Assembly: GCA_004297625.1 (NCBI GenBank)
Contig: SCTY01000050.1
Location: 1-61,536, forward strand
Length of the DNA stretch: 61,536 nucleotides
DNA from: Betaproteobacteria bacterium
GTDB lineage: Bacteria; Pseudomonadota; Gammaproteobacteria; Burkholderiales; SG8-39
Reading direction: 5' to 3'
The stretch's first letter is position 1. Each line of letters starts with the position of its first letter. The position numbers were made by a program, and so were the translations under genes. Positions 17,115 through 25,245 of this stretch are shown piece by piece. Under the pieces are notes generated by a model, which saw only the letters and a list, made by a program, of their open reading frames with translations, did not search any database and was not told the DNA's origin.

Positions 17115-17911
17115 TGCGACGGCTTGCGCTCGTCGCCGTCGCGCTCCTCGGGATCGGCGCCGCGCGGGCCGACGAGGCGCTTGCGCCGGTGCCTTTCATC
17201 ACCACGCCGGACGAGGTGGTGGAGCGCATGCTGAAGCTCGCCGGCACGGGACCGCGGGATCTGGTAATCGATCTGGGTTCGGGCGACGGCCGGATCGTCA
17301 TTGCGGCTGCCGAGAAGTTCGGCGCCCGCGGCCTCGGCATCGAGCTCGACGGCGCCCTGATCGAGAAATCGCGCGCGAACGCGCGGCGCGCCAACGTTGC
17401 CGATCGCGTTTCTTTCCTCCAGGGGGATGTGCTCACCGCCGACATCTCGCAGGCCACCGTGGTGACGGTGTACCTCCTGCCCGGCTTGATCAATCAGCTC
17501 GAGCCGCGCTTTCTGGAGAGCCTGCGGCCCGGCACGCGCATCGTCTCGCACGCGTTCGCCATGACGAGCTGGAGGCCCGACCGCGCAGAAACCATGCGCA
17601 TCTCCAAGCCTCATCCGGGGCAGGGCGACGAAAGCAGGCTCTATCTGTGGATCGTGCCTGCGGAGGTACGCGGGGTGTGGCAAGCGCCCGGCACGCGGCT
17701 CGCCATCTACCAGAACTTCCAGGAAATCCAGATCGAGGGCCGGCTTGCCGGGCGCGAGATCACCGAGTCGCGCGCAGCCCTCATCGGCCGCGACATCACC
17801 TGGGAGGCGAATCGCATGCGCTTCCGCGGCCGCATCCAGGACGACCGCATCGCGGGCGAGCTCGAGCGTCCCGACGGCAGGACGCCGCTTATTCTCACGC
17901 GCGCACGCTAG
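17114..17911 (+). CDS. SAM-dependent methyltransferase with apparent signal peptide
   Basis: The 265-residue protein has a class I methyltransferase core with motif I VIDLGSGDGR (residues 51-60), an acidic motif II (GIELDGALIEKS) and a post-I LQGDVLTADI segment. The first 19-20 residues (MRRLALVAVALLGIGAARAD) look like a cleavable signal peptide. This is odd, because SAM is a cytoplasmic cofactor. The C-terminal half (about 170-265) has a beta-rich WRA-type region of unknown role. The start overlaps the tlpA-like gene by one base. The substrate is unknown. Its end meets the convergent FAD dehydrogenase gene with a 4-base overlap. Confidence 0.75.
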   Translation: MRRLALVAVALLGIGAARADEALAPVPFITTPDEVVERMLKLAGTGPRDLVIDLGSGDGRIVIAAAEKFGARGLGIELDGALIEKSRANARRANVADRVSFLQGDVLTADISQATVVTVYLLPGLINQLEPRFLESLRPGTRIVSHAFAMTSWRPDRAETMRISKPHPGQGDESRLYLWIVPAEVRGVWQAPGTRLAIYQNFQEIQIEGRLAGREITESRAALIGRDITWEANRMRFRGRIQDDRIAGELERPDGRTPLILTRAR

Positions 17912-19284
17912 AGCACTTTTCCGGGATTCATCAGCCCCTGCGGGTCGAGCGCGCGCTTGAGCGTGTGCATGAGCTCGAGCTCCACAGGGTCCTTGTGGCG
18001 GCGCATCTCTTCGCGCCGCAATTGGCCTAGACCATGCTCGGCGGAGATCGAGCCGCCAAGGTCCGCGACCGTGTCGTAGACCCGCCGGTTCACTTCATCG
18101 CGGCGCTGGACGAGCGCCGGCGTACCGACGTTGTAATGCAGGTTGCCGTCGCCGACGTGGCCGAAGCAGTAAACGGGGATGTTGCCGAAGGCATGCGCCA
18201 AGGCCTTGTCCGCGCGCGCGATGAATTCGGGGATCTGCGAAATCGGCACCGAGATATCGTGCTTCACGTTCGTGAACTGCGCCTCGGGGATGGTTTCGCG
18301 GATGCGCCACAGGGCGCGCGCCTGCTCGCCGCTTTGCGCGAGCGCGGCATCGCGCAGCGCGCCCTGCGCGGCGCAGCCGGCAAGCGCCGCTTCGACGCGC
18401 TCGTGCAACGCCGCGGGCGCTCCGCTGTCGGCGAGCTCGGCGAGCACGTACCATGGATGCGGCGAGGGTAGCGGGTCGCGCGCGTCGGGCAGGTGGGCAA
18501 GCACGGCCTCGACGCATGAGCGCGAAACGAGCTCGAACGCCGACAGCCGTTCCCCGAGGCGCTCATGCAGCAGCCCGAGCAGCTCCACGGCCGCGCGTGG
18601 GCTATCGAGCGCGATCCAGACGGTGGCCGAGGCGGTCGGCTTGGGAAACAACCGCAGCACCGCGGCGGTAATCACGCCAAGCGTTCCCTCGGCCCCGAGG
18701 AACAGCTGCTTCAGATCGTAGCCCGTATTGTCCTTGCGCAGGCCGCGCAAGCCATTCCAGATGCGACCGTCGGGCAGCACGACCTCCAGTCCCAGGACCT
18801 GCTCGCGCGCCGTGCCATAGCGCAATACGTTCACGCCGCCCGCGTTCGTCGATAGATTACCGCCGATCTGGCAACTTCCTTCGGCAGCGAGCGAGAGCGG
18901 GAACAGCCGGCCCGCACTGTCGGCGGCCTGCTGAATTGCGGCGAGCACGCAGCCCGCTTCGACCGTCGCGGTATCGTTCAGCGCGTCGAGGCTGCGGATG
19001 CGGTTCATGCGCGAGAGCGACAGCACTATCTCGCGCTGCTTCCCGGTCGGCACCGAGCCGCCGCACAGCCCGGTGTTGCCTCCTTGCGGCACGATCGCGA
19101 CGCCCTCGCGCGCGCAGGATGCAACCACCTGCGAAACCTCGCGCGTGCTTGCCGGCCGCACGACGCAATCGGCCGGCGCGGAATAAACCCGTCGCCAGTC
19201 GGTAAAGTACGGTTTCGTGTCCTCGGGCGCGGTAAGGACGTTGTCAGCGCCTACAATCTCGCGCAGGAGGTCTTGCAGTGGCAT
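17908..19284 (-). CDS. FAD-linked 2-hydroxyacid dehydrogenase (GlcD/D2HGDH family)
   Basis: This 458-residue flavoprotein belongs to the vanillyl-alcohol-oxidase superfamily, in the glycolate oxidase GlcD / D-2-hydroxyglutarate dehydrogenase branch. The PCMH FAD domain shows VPQGGNTGLCGGSVP (about residues 68-82) and GGNLSTNAGGVNVLRYG. The C-terminal domain carries GHVGDGNLHYN and ends SAEHGLGQLRREEM. It likely oxidises a D-2-hydroxyacid to the 2-oxoacid, passing electrons to a quinone or ETF. It stands alone on the reverse strand and is divergent from an ABC binding-protein gene with overlapping starts. The exact substrate is not decidable. Confidence 0.88.
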   Translation of the reverse strand: MPLQDLLREIVGADNVLTAPEDTKPYFTDWRRVYSAPADCVVRPASTREVSQVVASCAREGVAIVPQGGNTGLCGGSVPTGKQREIVLSLSRMNRIRSLDALNDTATVEAGCVLAAIQQAADSAGRLFPLSLAAEGSCQIGGNLSTNAGGVNVLRYGTAREQVLGLEVVLPDGRIWNGLRGLRKDNTGYDLKQLFLGAEGTLGVITAAVLRLFPKPTASATVWIALDSPRAAVELLGLLHERLGERLSAFELVSRSCVEAVLAHLPDARDPLPSPHPWYVLAELADSGAPAALHERVEAALAGCAAQGALRDAALAQSGEQARALWRIRETIPEAQFTNVKHDISVPISQIPEFIARADKALAHAFGNIPVYCFGHVGDGNLHYNVGTPALVQRRDEVNRRVYDTVADLGGSISAEHGLGQLRREEMRRHKDPVELELMHTLKRALDPQGLMNPGKVL

Positions 19285-20453
19285 TCCTGATGCGGATTCT
19301 ACTTCTGCTTCTCGGCATCGCGGGTGCCGCGGGGGCGCAGCCCGGGCCGATCGTGGTCGGGGTAGCGCTTCCGGAATCCGGCGTGCTGGCGGCGGCCGCG
19401 TCCGACTATCGCAAGGCGCTGCTTCTCTGGCAGGACGAGATCAATGCCGCCGGCGGGCTGCTCGGGCGCCGCGTGGAGCTGCGGGTGCGTGACGATGCAT
19501 CGGACGCGGTGCGCACAGGCGCGCTCTATGCCCAGCTTATCCGCGACGACAAGGCCGATCTTCTGATCGGCCCTTTTGGATCCGCGGCGACTCTCATGGC
19601 GGCCGCCGAGGCGGAGCGCGCGCGCCGCGTGCTGATCAACGGCGCCGGGCCCTCGCGCGTGGTGCACAAGCGCACGTCGCGCTACGTTTTTCAGACGGCG
19701 CTACCCAATACCGCGTACGGCACCGGGGTGCTCGAGCTCGCGCGCGGCGCGGGCCTTGGCACGGTGTTCGTCCTGGCGCGCGATGATTCGGCCTCGCGCG
19801 AGATGGCCGAGGCGACGCTGGACGGCGCGGCAAAGCAAGGACTCAAGAGCGCACCCATCGAGGTCTACGGCGGCGCGCTGACCGACTTCGCCGCGCAAGT
19901 CAAGAAGGCGCAGGCGGCCGGCGCGGACGCCTGGATCGCCTTCGGCGAGCTGCGCGACACGGTGGAGATGCTGAGGACTTTCAGAAAGCTCGGCTACGCG
20001 CCGCGGCTATTCTTTGCGCGCAAGGCGGCACAGCCGCAGCTCATCGACCGGGTCGGTCAGGATGCGGAATTCAGCCTGGCCGCAATGGAGTACGACGCAA
20101 GCTTCGCCACGCCCGGCAATCGCGAGTTCGCCGCCGCGTTCGCGGCAAAATGGTCGGCGCCGCCCGGCCCTGTCGCCGCCGCGGGGTACGCCGCGGCGAC
20201 GGTGCTCGCCGAGGGCGTGCGGCGCGCGGCGAGCCTCGATCAGGACAAGCTCCGCGCCGAGTTCTCGCGCATGCAAATCGGCACGGTGCTCGGCCCGTAC
20301 AAAGTCGATCCCGCGAGCGGCGCGCAGATCGGCGCGAAGCCCGCGGTGGTGCAGATTCAGGGCGGAAAGCCGCGCGTCGTCTGGCCGCAGGCGCTGAGCA
20401 CGGCGCAGCCCGAGCCCTATCCGCAATGGAGCGAGCGGCGCGTGCTCAAATAA
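19278..20453 (+). CDS. ABC transporter substrate-binding protein (LivJ-like)
   Basis: This periplasmic type I binding protein of the branched-chain amino acid/amide family has 391 residues. A signal peptide covers about 1-20 (MAFLMRILLLLLGIAGAAGA), followed by VVGVALPESGVLAAAASDYRKALLLWQDEINAAGG-type family structure. I chose the GTG at 19278 because AGGAGG ends 7 bases upstream; an ATG at 19290 is the alternative. No permease or ATPase genes adjoin it. It is followed by a CoA-ester lyase gene, so the ligand may be a carboxylate or amino-acid-derived acid, which is inference. Confidence 0.87.
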   Translation: MAFLMRILLLLLGIAGAAGAQPGPIVVGVALPESGVLAAAASDYRKALLLWQDEINAAGGLLGRRVELRVRDDASDAVRTGALYAQLIRDDKADLLIGPFGSAATLMAAAEAERARRVLINGAGPSRVVHKRTSRYVFQTALPNTAYGTGVLELARGAGLGTVFVLARDDSASREMAEATLDGAAKQGLKSAPIEVYGGALTDFAAQVKKAQAAGADAWIAFGELRDTVEMLRTFRKLGYAPRLFFARKAAQPQLIDRVGQDAEFSLAAMEYDASFATPGNREFAAAFAAKWSAPPGPVAAAGYAAATVLAEGVRRAASLDQDKLRAEFSRMQIGTVLGPYKVDPASGAQIGAKPAVVQIQGGKPRVVWPQALSTAQPEPYPQWSERRVLK

Positions 20454-20463
20454 GGAGAGACCC

Positions 20464-21360
20464 ATGCTCAACCGCTCGTATCTCTTCGCTCCGGGGAACG
20501 TGCCGCGCCGCGTGGAAAAAGCGTTTACGCTCGAGGCCGACGTCGTCATCGTCGACCTGGAGGACTCGGTCGCCATAAGCGACAAGGAAGCGACGCGCAG
20601 GCCGGTCGCCGAGGCACTGGCCCGCCCGCGCCGCGGTCGAGGCTATGTGCGGGTGAACGCGCCTTCGACGGCCTTCTGCTATGGCGATCTGGTGGCCACG
20701 ATCCACAACGGTGTGGACGGCGTCGTGGTGCCGAAGGTGGAGAGCGCGGCCGATCTGCACGCGATCGACTGGCTGATCGCGGCCCTCGAGCGCGAGCGCG
20801 GCATTGCGGAAGGATCCATCGACCTCGTCCCGCAGATCGAGACGGCGGCGGGAGTGCAGCGCGTCGACCGCGTGCTTCAGGCGCGCAGCCTGCGCACTTA
20901 TCCGGGACCCTGGCGCGTCAAGCGCGTTGCGTTCGGCGCCGCCGACTATGGGCACGAGCTCGGGCTCTTCCCGACGCTCGATGAACCCGAGCTCGCGGAC
21001 GCACGCGCGCGCATCGTGCTCGCGTCGCGCGCCGCGGGGCTGGAGAGTCCGCTCGACAGCCCGTGGTTCCACTTCAACGAACGCGAGGCTTTTGCTCGCG
21101 CCCTGGAGCGCAGCCGCCGCGGCGGCTTCCAGGGGCGCCTGTGCGTGCACCCGGAGCAGATCGGCCCGGTAAACGCCGCGTATTTGCCAGGCGAAGAGGA
21201 GCTTGCGCGCGCCGAACGCATCGTCGCCGCGTTCAGCGAAGCCGAGGCGCGCGGCGCCGCTGCCATCCAGGTGGACGGGCAAATGATCGACTACCCGGTA
21301 GTGCATCGCGCGCGCGCCGTGATCGAGCTGGTGCGCGAGGCGAAGGCGCGCAAAAGCTGA
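20464..21360 (+). CDS. HpcH/HpaI-type CoA ester lyase (CitE-like)
   Basis: This 298-residue TIM-barrel enzyme resembles the citrate lyase beta subunit and malyl/citramalyl-CoA lyases. It shows RSYLFAPGNVPRRVEKA, the Mg-binding VDLEDSVA, VRVNAPST, PKVESAADL and an IETAAGV region, then FGAADYGHELG. It likely cleaves or condenses a beta-hydroxyacyl-CoA. AGGAGAG precedes the ATG by a few bases, and the gene lies 10 bases after the binding-protein gene, so they are likely co-transcribed. It lacks the other citrate lyase subunits, so a stand-alone CitE-like role is expected. Confidence 0.9.
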   Translation: MLNRSYLFAPGNVPRRVEKAFTLEADVVIVDLEDSVAISDKEATRRPVAEALARPRRGRGYVRVNAPSTAFCYGDLVATIHNGVDGVVVPKVESAADLHAIDWLIAALERERGIAEGSIDLVPQIETAAGVQRVDRVLQARSLRTYPGPWRVKRVAFGAADYGHELGLFPTLDEPELADARARIVLASRAAGLESPLDSPWFHFNEREAFARALERSRRGGFQGRLCVHPEQIGPVNAAYLPGEEELARAERIVAAFSEAEARGAAAIQVDGQMIDYPVVHRARAVIELVREAKARKS

Positions 21361-21403
21361 GCGTCGCGGGCGCGGCTCTTGCTCACCGCTAAAATGGGTG
21401 CGG

Positions 21404-22018
21404 ATGCCCGATGTGGTCCTCGCCCCGGGATTGTGGATGCCGAGCGCGGCAATGTCGCTGCTCGCCGCGCGTCTGGGTCGCGCAGGGTACGTCACGCACG
21501 TGTATGCCTACCGGGGGCGCAGCCTTTTCGAGGCGAACGTCGAGCGCTTCGCGCGTTTCGCGCAGGCGACACTCGGTGATCGTCCGGCGCACTTTGTCGG
21601 CCACAGCCTCGGCGGCGTGCTGGTGCTCGACATGCTGAATCGCCACCCCGACATCGCGCTTTCGTCCGCCGTTCTTCTCGGCGCCCCGGTGCGCGGCTGC
21701 ATCGCTGGCCGGCGGCTCGCAACAGCGCGCGTAGGACGCTGGATGATGGGCGCCTGCCGGCCCCTGTGGGAAGAGCGCCGGGCGAGCTGGCGGCGAAACG
21801 CGCCGCTCGGCGTAGTGGCGGGCACTGCGCCTCTCGGCCTCGGCCGGGCGCTCGGGCGGCTGCCCTGCGTGAACGACGGCGTCGTGTGCGTGGATGAAAC
21901 GGCGGTAGACGGGATGACGGCGCAGGCGCTGGTTCGCTGCGGCCACAGCATGCTGATCGTGTCGGGCGCAGTCGGCGCGCTGGTGCAGCGCTTTCTCGCC
22001 TCGGGGCGCTTCGAATGA
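21404..22018 (+). CDS. Alpha/beta-fold hydrolase
   Basis: This 204-residue protein has the alpha/beta hydrolase nucleophile elbow GHSLGG (in HFVGHSLGGVLVLDML) and a terminal GHSM segment carrying the probable catalytic His. It resembles small triacylglycerol lipase/PGAP1-type hydrolases. The start could be this ATG or the GTG two codons upstream (21398). The stop overlaps the next start (ATGA). Substrate unknown. Confidence 0.8.
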   Translation: MPDVVLAPGLWMPSAAMSLLAARLGRAGYVTHVYAYRGRSLFEANVERFARFAQATLGDRPAHFVGHSLGGVLVLDMLNRHPDIALSSAVLLGAPVRGCIAGRRLATARVGRWMMGACRPLWEERRASWRRNAPLGVVAGTAPLGLGRALGRLPCVNDGVVCVDETAVDGMTAQALVRCGHSMLIVSGAVGALVQRFLASGRFE

Positions 22019-23022
22019 GGCTCGTCGCCGCCTGTCTGTTGCTGCTGCTCGCAAGCGGTTGCGAGTCGATGCAGTACTACGCATCGGCGATCGGCGGGCA
22101 TTTCAATGTGATGCTCGCCGCGCGGCCGGTCGAGACATGGCTCGCCGATCCCGGCACGCCCGCAAAGCTCAAAGAGCGGCTCGAGCTTGCGCGCCGCATC
22201 CGCGACTTCGCCACGCGCGAGCTCGCCTTGCCCGAAAACGGCAGCTACTACTCGTACGCCGACCTGCACCGCCCCTACGTGGTGTGGAACGTGTACGCCG
22301 CTCCGGTTTTCTCCATCGAGGCGCGGCGCGAGTGCTTTCCGTTCACGGGCTGCGTCAGTTACCGGGGGTTCTTCTCGGAGCAGGACGCGCGGCGCTACGC
22401 GGAGCGCCTGCATGCCGAAGGCAACGACGTGTACGTCGGCGGCGTGCCGGCATATTCCACGCTCGGCTGGTTCGACGATCCGCTGCTGTCGACCTTCATC
22501 CTTTATCCCGACGCACAGCTCGCCCGGCTGCTATTCCACGAGCTCGCGCACCAGGTGGCCTACGCGCGCGACGACACGACCTTCAACGAGTCGTTCGCCG
22601 TGGTGGTGGAAGAGGAAGGCGTCCGGCGCTGGCTGCGGGCCGAGGGCCGCATGGCGGATCTCGAGGCGTTCCGCGCGGCGCAGGCGCGCAAACGCCAGTT
22701 CGCTGCGCGCATCGAGGCCGCGCGCACCCGCCTGGCCGCCATCTACGCGAGCGACGCACCACGCGACGAAAAGCTGAAGCAAAAGGCCGAAGAGTTCGCC
22801 AGGCTGCGCGCCGAATACGGCCCCATCGTGCCGGCCGAGCCCAACAATGCCTTCCTGGTGTCGATCTCCGTGTATACGCAGCTTGTGCCGGAATTCGAGC
22901 GGCTGCTGGCACAGGCTGGCGGCCGCTTGCCCGAGTTCTACGCGGAGGTGCGAGAGCTTGCGTCTAGCGACCGGCCGGGCCGAGGTTCGTTGTTGGCGCA
23001 GCACCGCTCACGCTCAAGATAG
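22015..23022 (+). CDS. Predicted lipoprotein zinc aminopeptidase (COG4324-like)
   Basis: This 335-residue lipoprotein has a lipobox LASGC with the lipidated cysteine at C16. The zinc motif is HELAHQ (H175, E176, H179) in a peptidase-like domain, with a probable third ligand in the ESFAVVVEEEG segment. Family members are annotated as predicted aminopeptidases, but I know of no experimental substrate. Ser follows Glu after the lipobox cysteine, which suggests no inner-membrane retention and hence outer-membrane anchoring. It is coupled to the upstream hydrolase (ATGA), and its 3' end overlaps the convergent GST gene by 9 bases. Confidence 0.83.
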   Translation: MRLVAACLLLLLASGCESMQYYASAIGGHFNVMLAARPVETWLADPGTPAKLKERLELARRIRDFATRELALPENGSYYSYADLHRPYVVWNVYAAPVFSIEARRECFPFTGCVSYRGFFSEQDARRYAERLHAEGNDVYVGGVPAYSTLGWFDDPLLSTFILYPDAQLARLLFHELAHQVAYARDDTTFNESFAVVVEEEGVRRWLRAEGRMADLEAFRAAQARKRQFAARIEAARTRLAAIYASDAPRDEKLKQKAEEFARLRAEYGPIVPAEPNNAFLVSISVYTQLVPEFERLLAQAGGRLPEFYAEVRELASSDRPGRGSLLAQHRSRSR

Positions 23023-23631
23023 CGGGATGTCGACGATTTTCTTGAACGCCGGGCGAGCGCAGAGGCGGTTGAACCACGCGGTGAGATTCGGATGCTGCGG
23101 CCGCTCGATCGGCAAGCGCATCCAGAGGTGCACGTGGCATCCAAGCGGGATGTCGCCCATGGTGAACGCCTCGCCTGCAAGGCAGGCTTTCCCGGCGAGC
23201 CCCTGCTCGGGAATCGCCAGCAGCTCCGCGCACTTCTTGCGTCCCTCTTCGATGGCGTTCATGTCGCGCTTCTCGGCCGGCGTGCGCACCAGTCCCCAGA
23301 ACACCGGACGCAACGCGTTCAGGAAGGTGAAGGCCCAGTCCATCCAGCGGTCGGCGTCGGCACGCGCCTCGAGCTCCGCCGGCCACAGCGTGCCGGCGCC
23401 GTGCTTCGCCGCGAGGTAGCGCACGATGGAATGCGATTCCCAGAGAATGAATCCGTCGTCGGCGATCGTCGGCACGAGCCCCGTCGGATTCATCCTCAGG
23501 TATTCGGGCGTCTGGTTCACGCCGAACTGCATCCCTGCGTCGATACGCTGGTAGGGCAGCCGCAGCTCCTCCATCGCCCACAGCGCCTTCTTCACGTTGA
23601 CCGAGTTCACTCGGCCCCAGATCTTGAGCAT
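23014..23631 (-). CDS. Glutathione S-transferase family protein
   Basis: This 205-residue cytosolic GST has an N-terminal thioredoxin-like domain (MLKIWGRVNSVNVKKALW; glutathione-binding NPTGLVPTIADD and ESHSIVRYLA) and an all-helical C-terminal domain with ...AFTMGDIPLGCHVHLW. The N-terminal S/N pair (RVNSVNV) occupies the catalytic position. The start at 23631 is fixed by homology, since the open frame runs far upstream through the antisense of the next gene. It follows the gamma-glutamyltransferase gene by 2 bases on the same strand, a functionally sensible pair. Confidence 0.93.
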   Translation of the reverse strand: MLKIWGRVNSVNVKKALWAMEELRLPYQRIDAGMQFGVNQTPEYLRMNPTGLVPTIADDGFILWESHSIVRYLAAKHGAGTLWPAELEARADADRWMDWAFTFLNALRPVFWGLVRTPAEKRDMNAIEEGRKKCAELLAIPEQGLAGKACLAGEAFTMGDIPLGCHVHLWMRLPIERPQHPNLTAWFNRLCARPAFKKIVDIPLS

Positions 23632-23633
23632 AG

Positions 23634-25214
23634 TCAGAACCCCACGGCTTGGCCGTCGCGCCGCGGGTCGCTCGCGACGAAGTAGCCGCCGTCGAGCTTC
23701 CAGATGAGCTGCGCGCAGCCGAATTGATTGTAGTCGTCGAGGGTCACGGTGCGGTGCCCGCGCGCCTGCAGCTCGGCGATCGTCGCGGGCGGGAAGCCGT
23801 CTTCGACGCTCACGTCGAGCCCTTGGACGACACGGAAGCGCGGCCCGTCGCTCGCCGCCTGCGGGCTTTGGCCATAATCGGCGATGCGCACCATGACCTG
23901 GGCGTGGCCTTGCGGCTGCATGGTGCCGCCCATGACGCCGAAGCTCATCACCGGCTTGCCGTCCTTGGTCACGAATCCCGGGATGATGGTTTGATACGGG
24001 CGCTTCGCCGGCCCGACACAGTTCGGGTGGCCGGGCTGGACGACGAAGGTGCCGCCGCGGTTCTGCAGCGACACGCCGTCGACCACCACGCCGGAGCCGA
24101 AGCCCATGTAATTGGACTGGATGAACGAAACCATCATGCCGGAGGCGTCGGCCGCGGAGAGATAGACCGTGCCGCCCCTGGGCGGCGTGCCGTGGCCGAA
24201 GTCCTGGGCGCGCTGCATGTCGATCAGCCGTGCGCGCGACTTGAGATAGCCCGGGTCGAGCAATTGGGTCGGGCGCACATCCATATGCTCGATGTCCGCG
24301 ATGTAGCGGCGCGCATCCGCGAAAGCGAGCTTCGTGGCCTCGATCTGCAGATGCAGGCTGTCGGCGCCGTCCACCGGGTACGAGCGCACGTCGAAGCTCT
24401 CGAGCATGCCGAGTACCATGAGCGCCACCATGCCCTGTCCGTTCGGCGGGATCTCGTGCAGGGTGTAGCCGCGGTAATTGATTTCGAGCGGCGTGACCCA
24501 ATCGGCACGGTGCGCGGCGAGGTCGGAGGCGCGCAGCGCGGCGCCATGCTTCTTTGCGTCGGCTTCGAGTTTCCCGGCGATCTCGCCTTTGTAGAACGCT
24601 TCGCCCTTGGAACGGGCGATGTTCTCGAGCGCGCGCGCGTGCGCCGGGAAGGTGAAGCGCTCGCCCGGCCGTGGCGCGCGCCCGGAAGGCAGAAAAGCTG
24701 CGGCGAACCCGGGCTGGTTTTTCAGCTCGGCCACCTGGTTCGCCCACTGCTGGGCGATGGTGGGCGACACGAGGAATCCTTCGCGTCCGTACTGGATCGC
24801 TCTTTCGAAGAGCTTCGCAAAGGGCAGCTTTCCGAACTTCTCGTGCAGCGCTATCCAGGCGGATATGCAGCCGGGAACCGTGACGGTGTTCCATCCGCGC
24901 ACCGGCATCGCCTTGTGCCCGCCGAAGAAATCGAGCGTCCATCCGGCGGGCGAGCGGCCGGAAGCGTTGAGGCCGTGCAGCCGCGCGCCGTCCCAGACGA
25001 TGGCATAAGCATCGGAGCCGATGCCGTTGGAAACCGGCTCGACCAGGGTCAGGGTGATGGCGGTGGCGAGAATCGCATCCACCGCATTGCCGCCCGCCGC
25101 CAGCATTTGCAGCCCGGCCTGCGCGGCCAGCGGCTGCGAGGTGGCGACGGCGTTTTGCGCGAGCAGCGGCTTGCGCGGCCACGCGTAAGGGTTACTCCAG
25201 GAAAACGGGGTCAT
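23634..25214 (-). CDS. Gamma-glutamyltransferase family protein
   Basis: This Ntn-hydrolase of 526 residues likely cleaves gamma-glutamyl bonds, for example in glutathione. Near residue 350 lies the expected autoprocessing Thr in PRGGTVYLSAADASG, followed by FIQSNYMGFGSGVVV, so the large and small subunits would be about 350 and 175 residues. No signal peptide is evident (it starts MTPFSWSNPYAWPRKP), unlike the periplasmic E. coli enzyme, so it is probably cytosolic. It is located between the GspE-like ATPase and GST genes. A cephalosporin-acylase-like specificity cannot be excluded. Confidence 0.9.
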   Translation of the reverse strand: MTPFSWSNPYAWPRKPLLAQNAVATSQPLAAQAGLQMLAAGGNAVDAILATAITLTLVEPVSNGIGSDAYAIVWDGARLHGLNASGRSPAGWTLDFFGGHKAMPVRGWNTVTVPGCISAWIALHEKFGKLPFAKLFERAIQYGREGFLVSPTIAQQWANQVAELKNQPGFAAAFLPSGRAPRPGERFTFPAHARALENIARSKGEAFYKGEIAGKLEADAKKHGAALRASDLAAHRADWVTPLEINYRGYTLHEIPPNGQGMVALMVLGMLESFDVRSYPVDGADSLHLQIEATKLAFADARRYIADIEHMDVRPTQLLDPGYLKSRARLIDMQRAQDFGHGTPPRGGTVYLSAADASGMMVSFIQSNYMGFGSGVVVDGVSLQNRGGTFVVQPGHPNCVGPAKRPYQTIIPGFVTKDGKPVMSFGVMGGTMQPQGHAQVMVRIADYGQSPQAASDGPRFRVVQGLDVSVEDGFPPATIAELQARGHRTVTLDDYNQFGCAQLIWKLDGGYFVASDPRRDGQAVGF

Positions 25215-25245
25215 AGAGCCCCGTATTCTAAGGGCGGGTGGGAGG

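Noticed and set aside
23632..25182. Upstream extension of the GST frame to 722 codons
   Set aside because: Only the final 205 residues match GST; the rest is an alternative frame of the gamma-glutamyltransferase gene.
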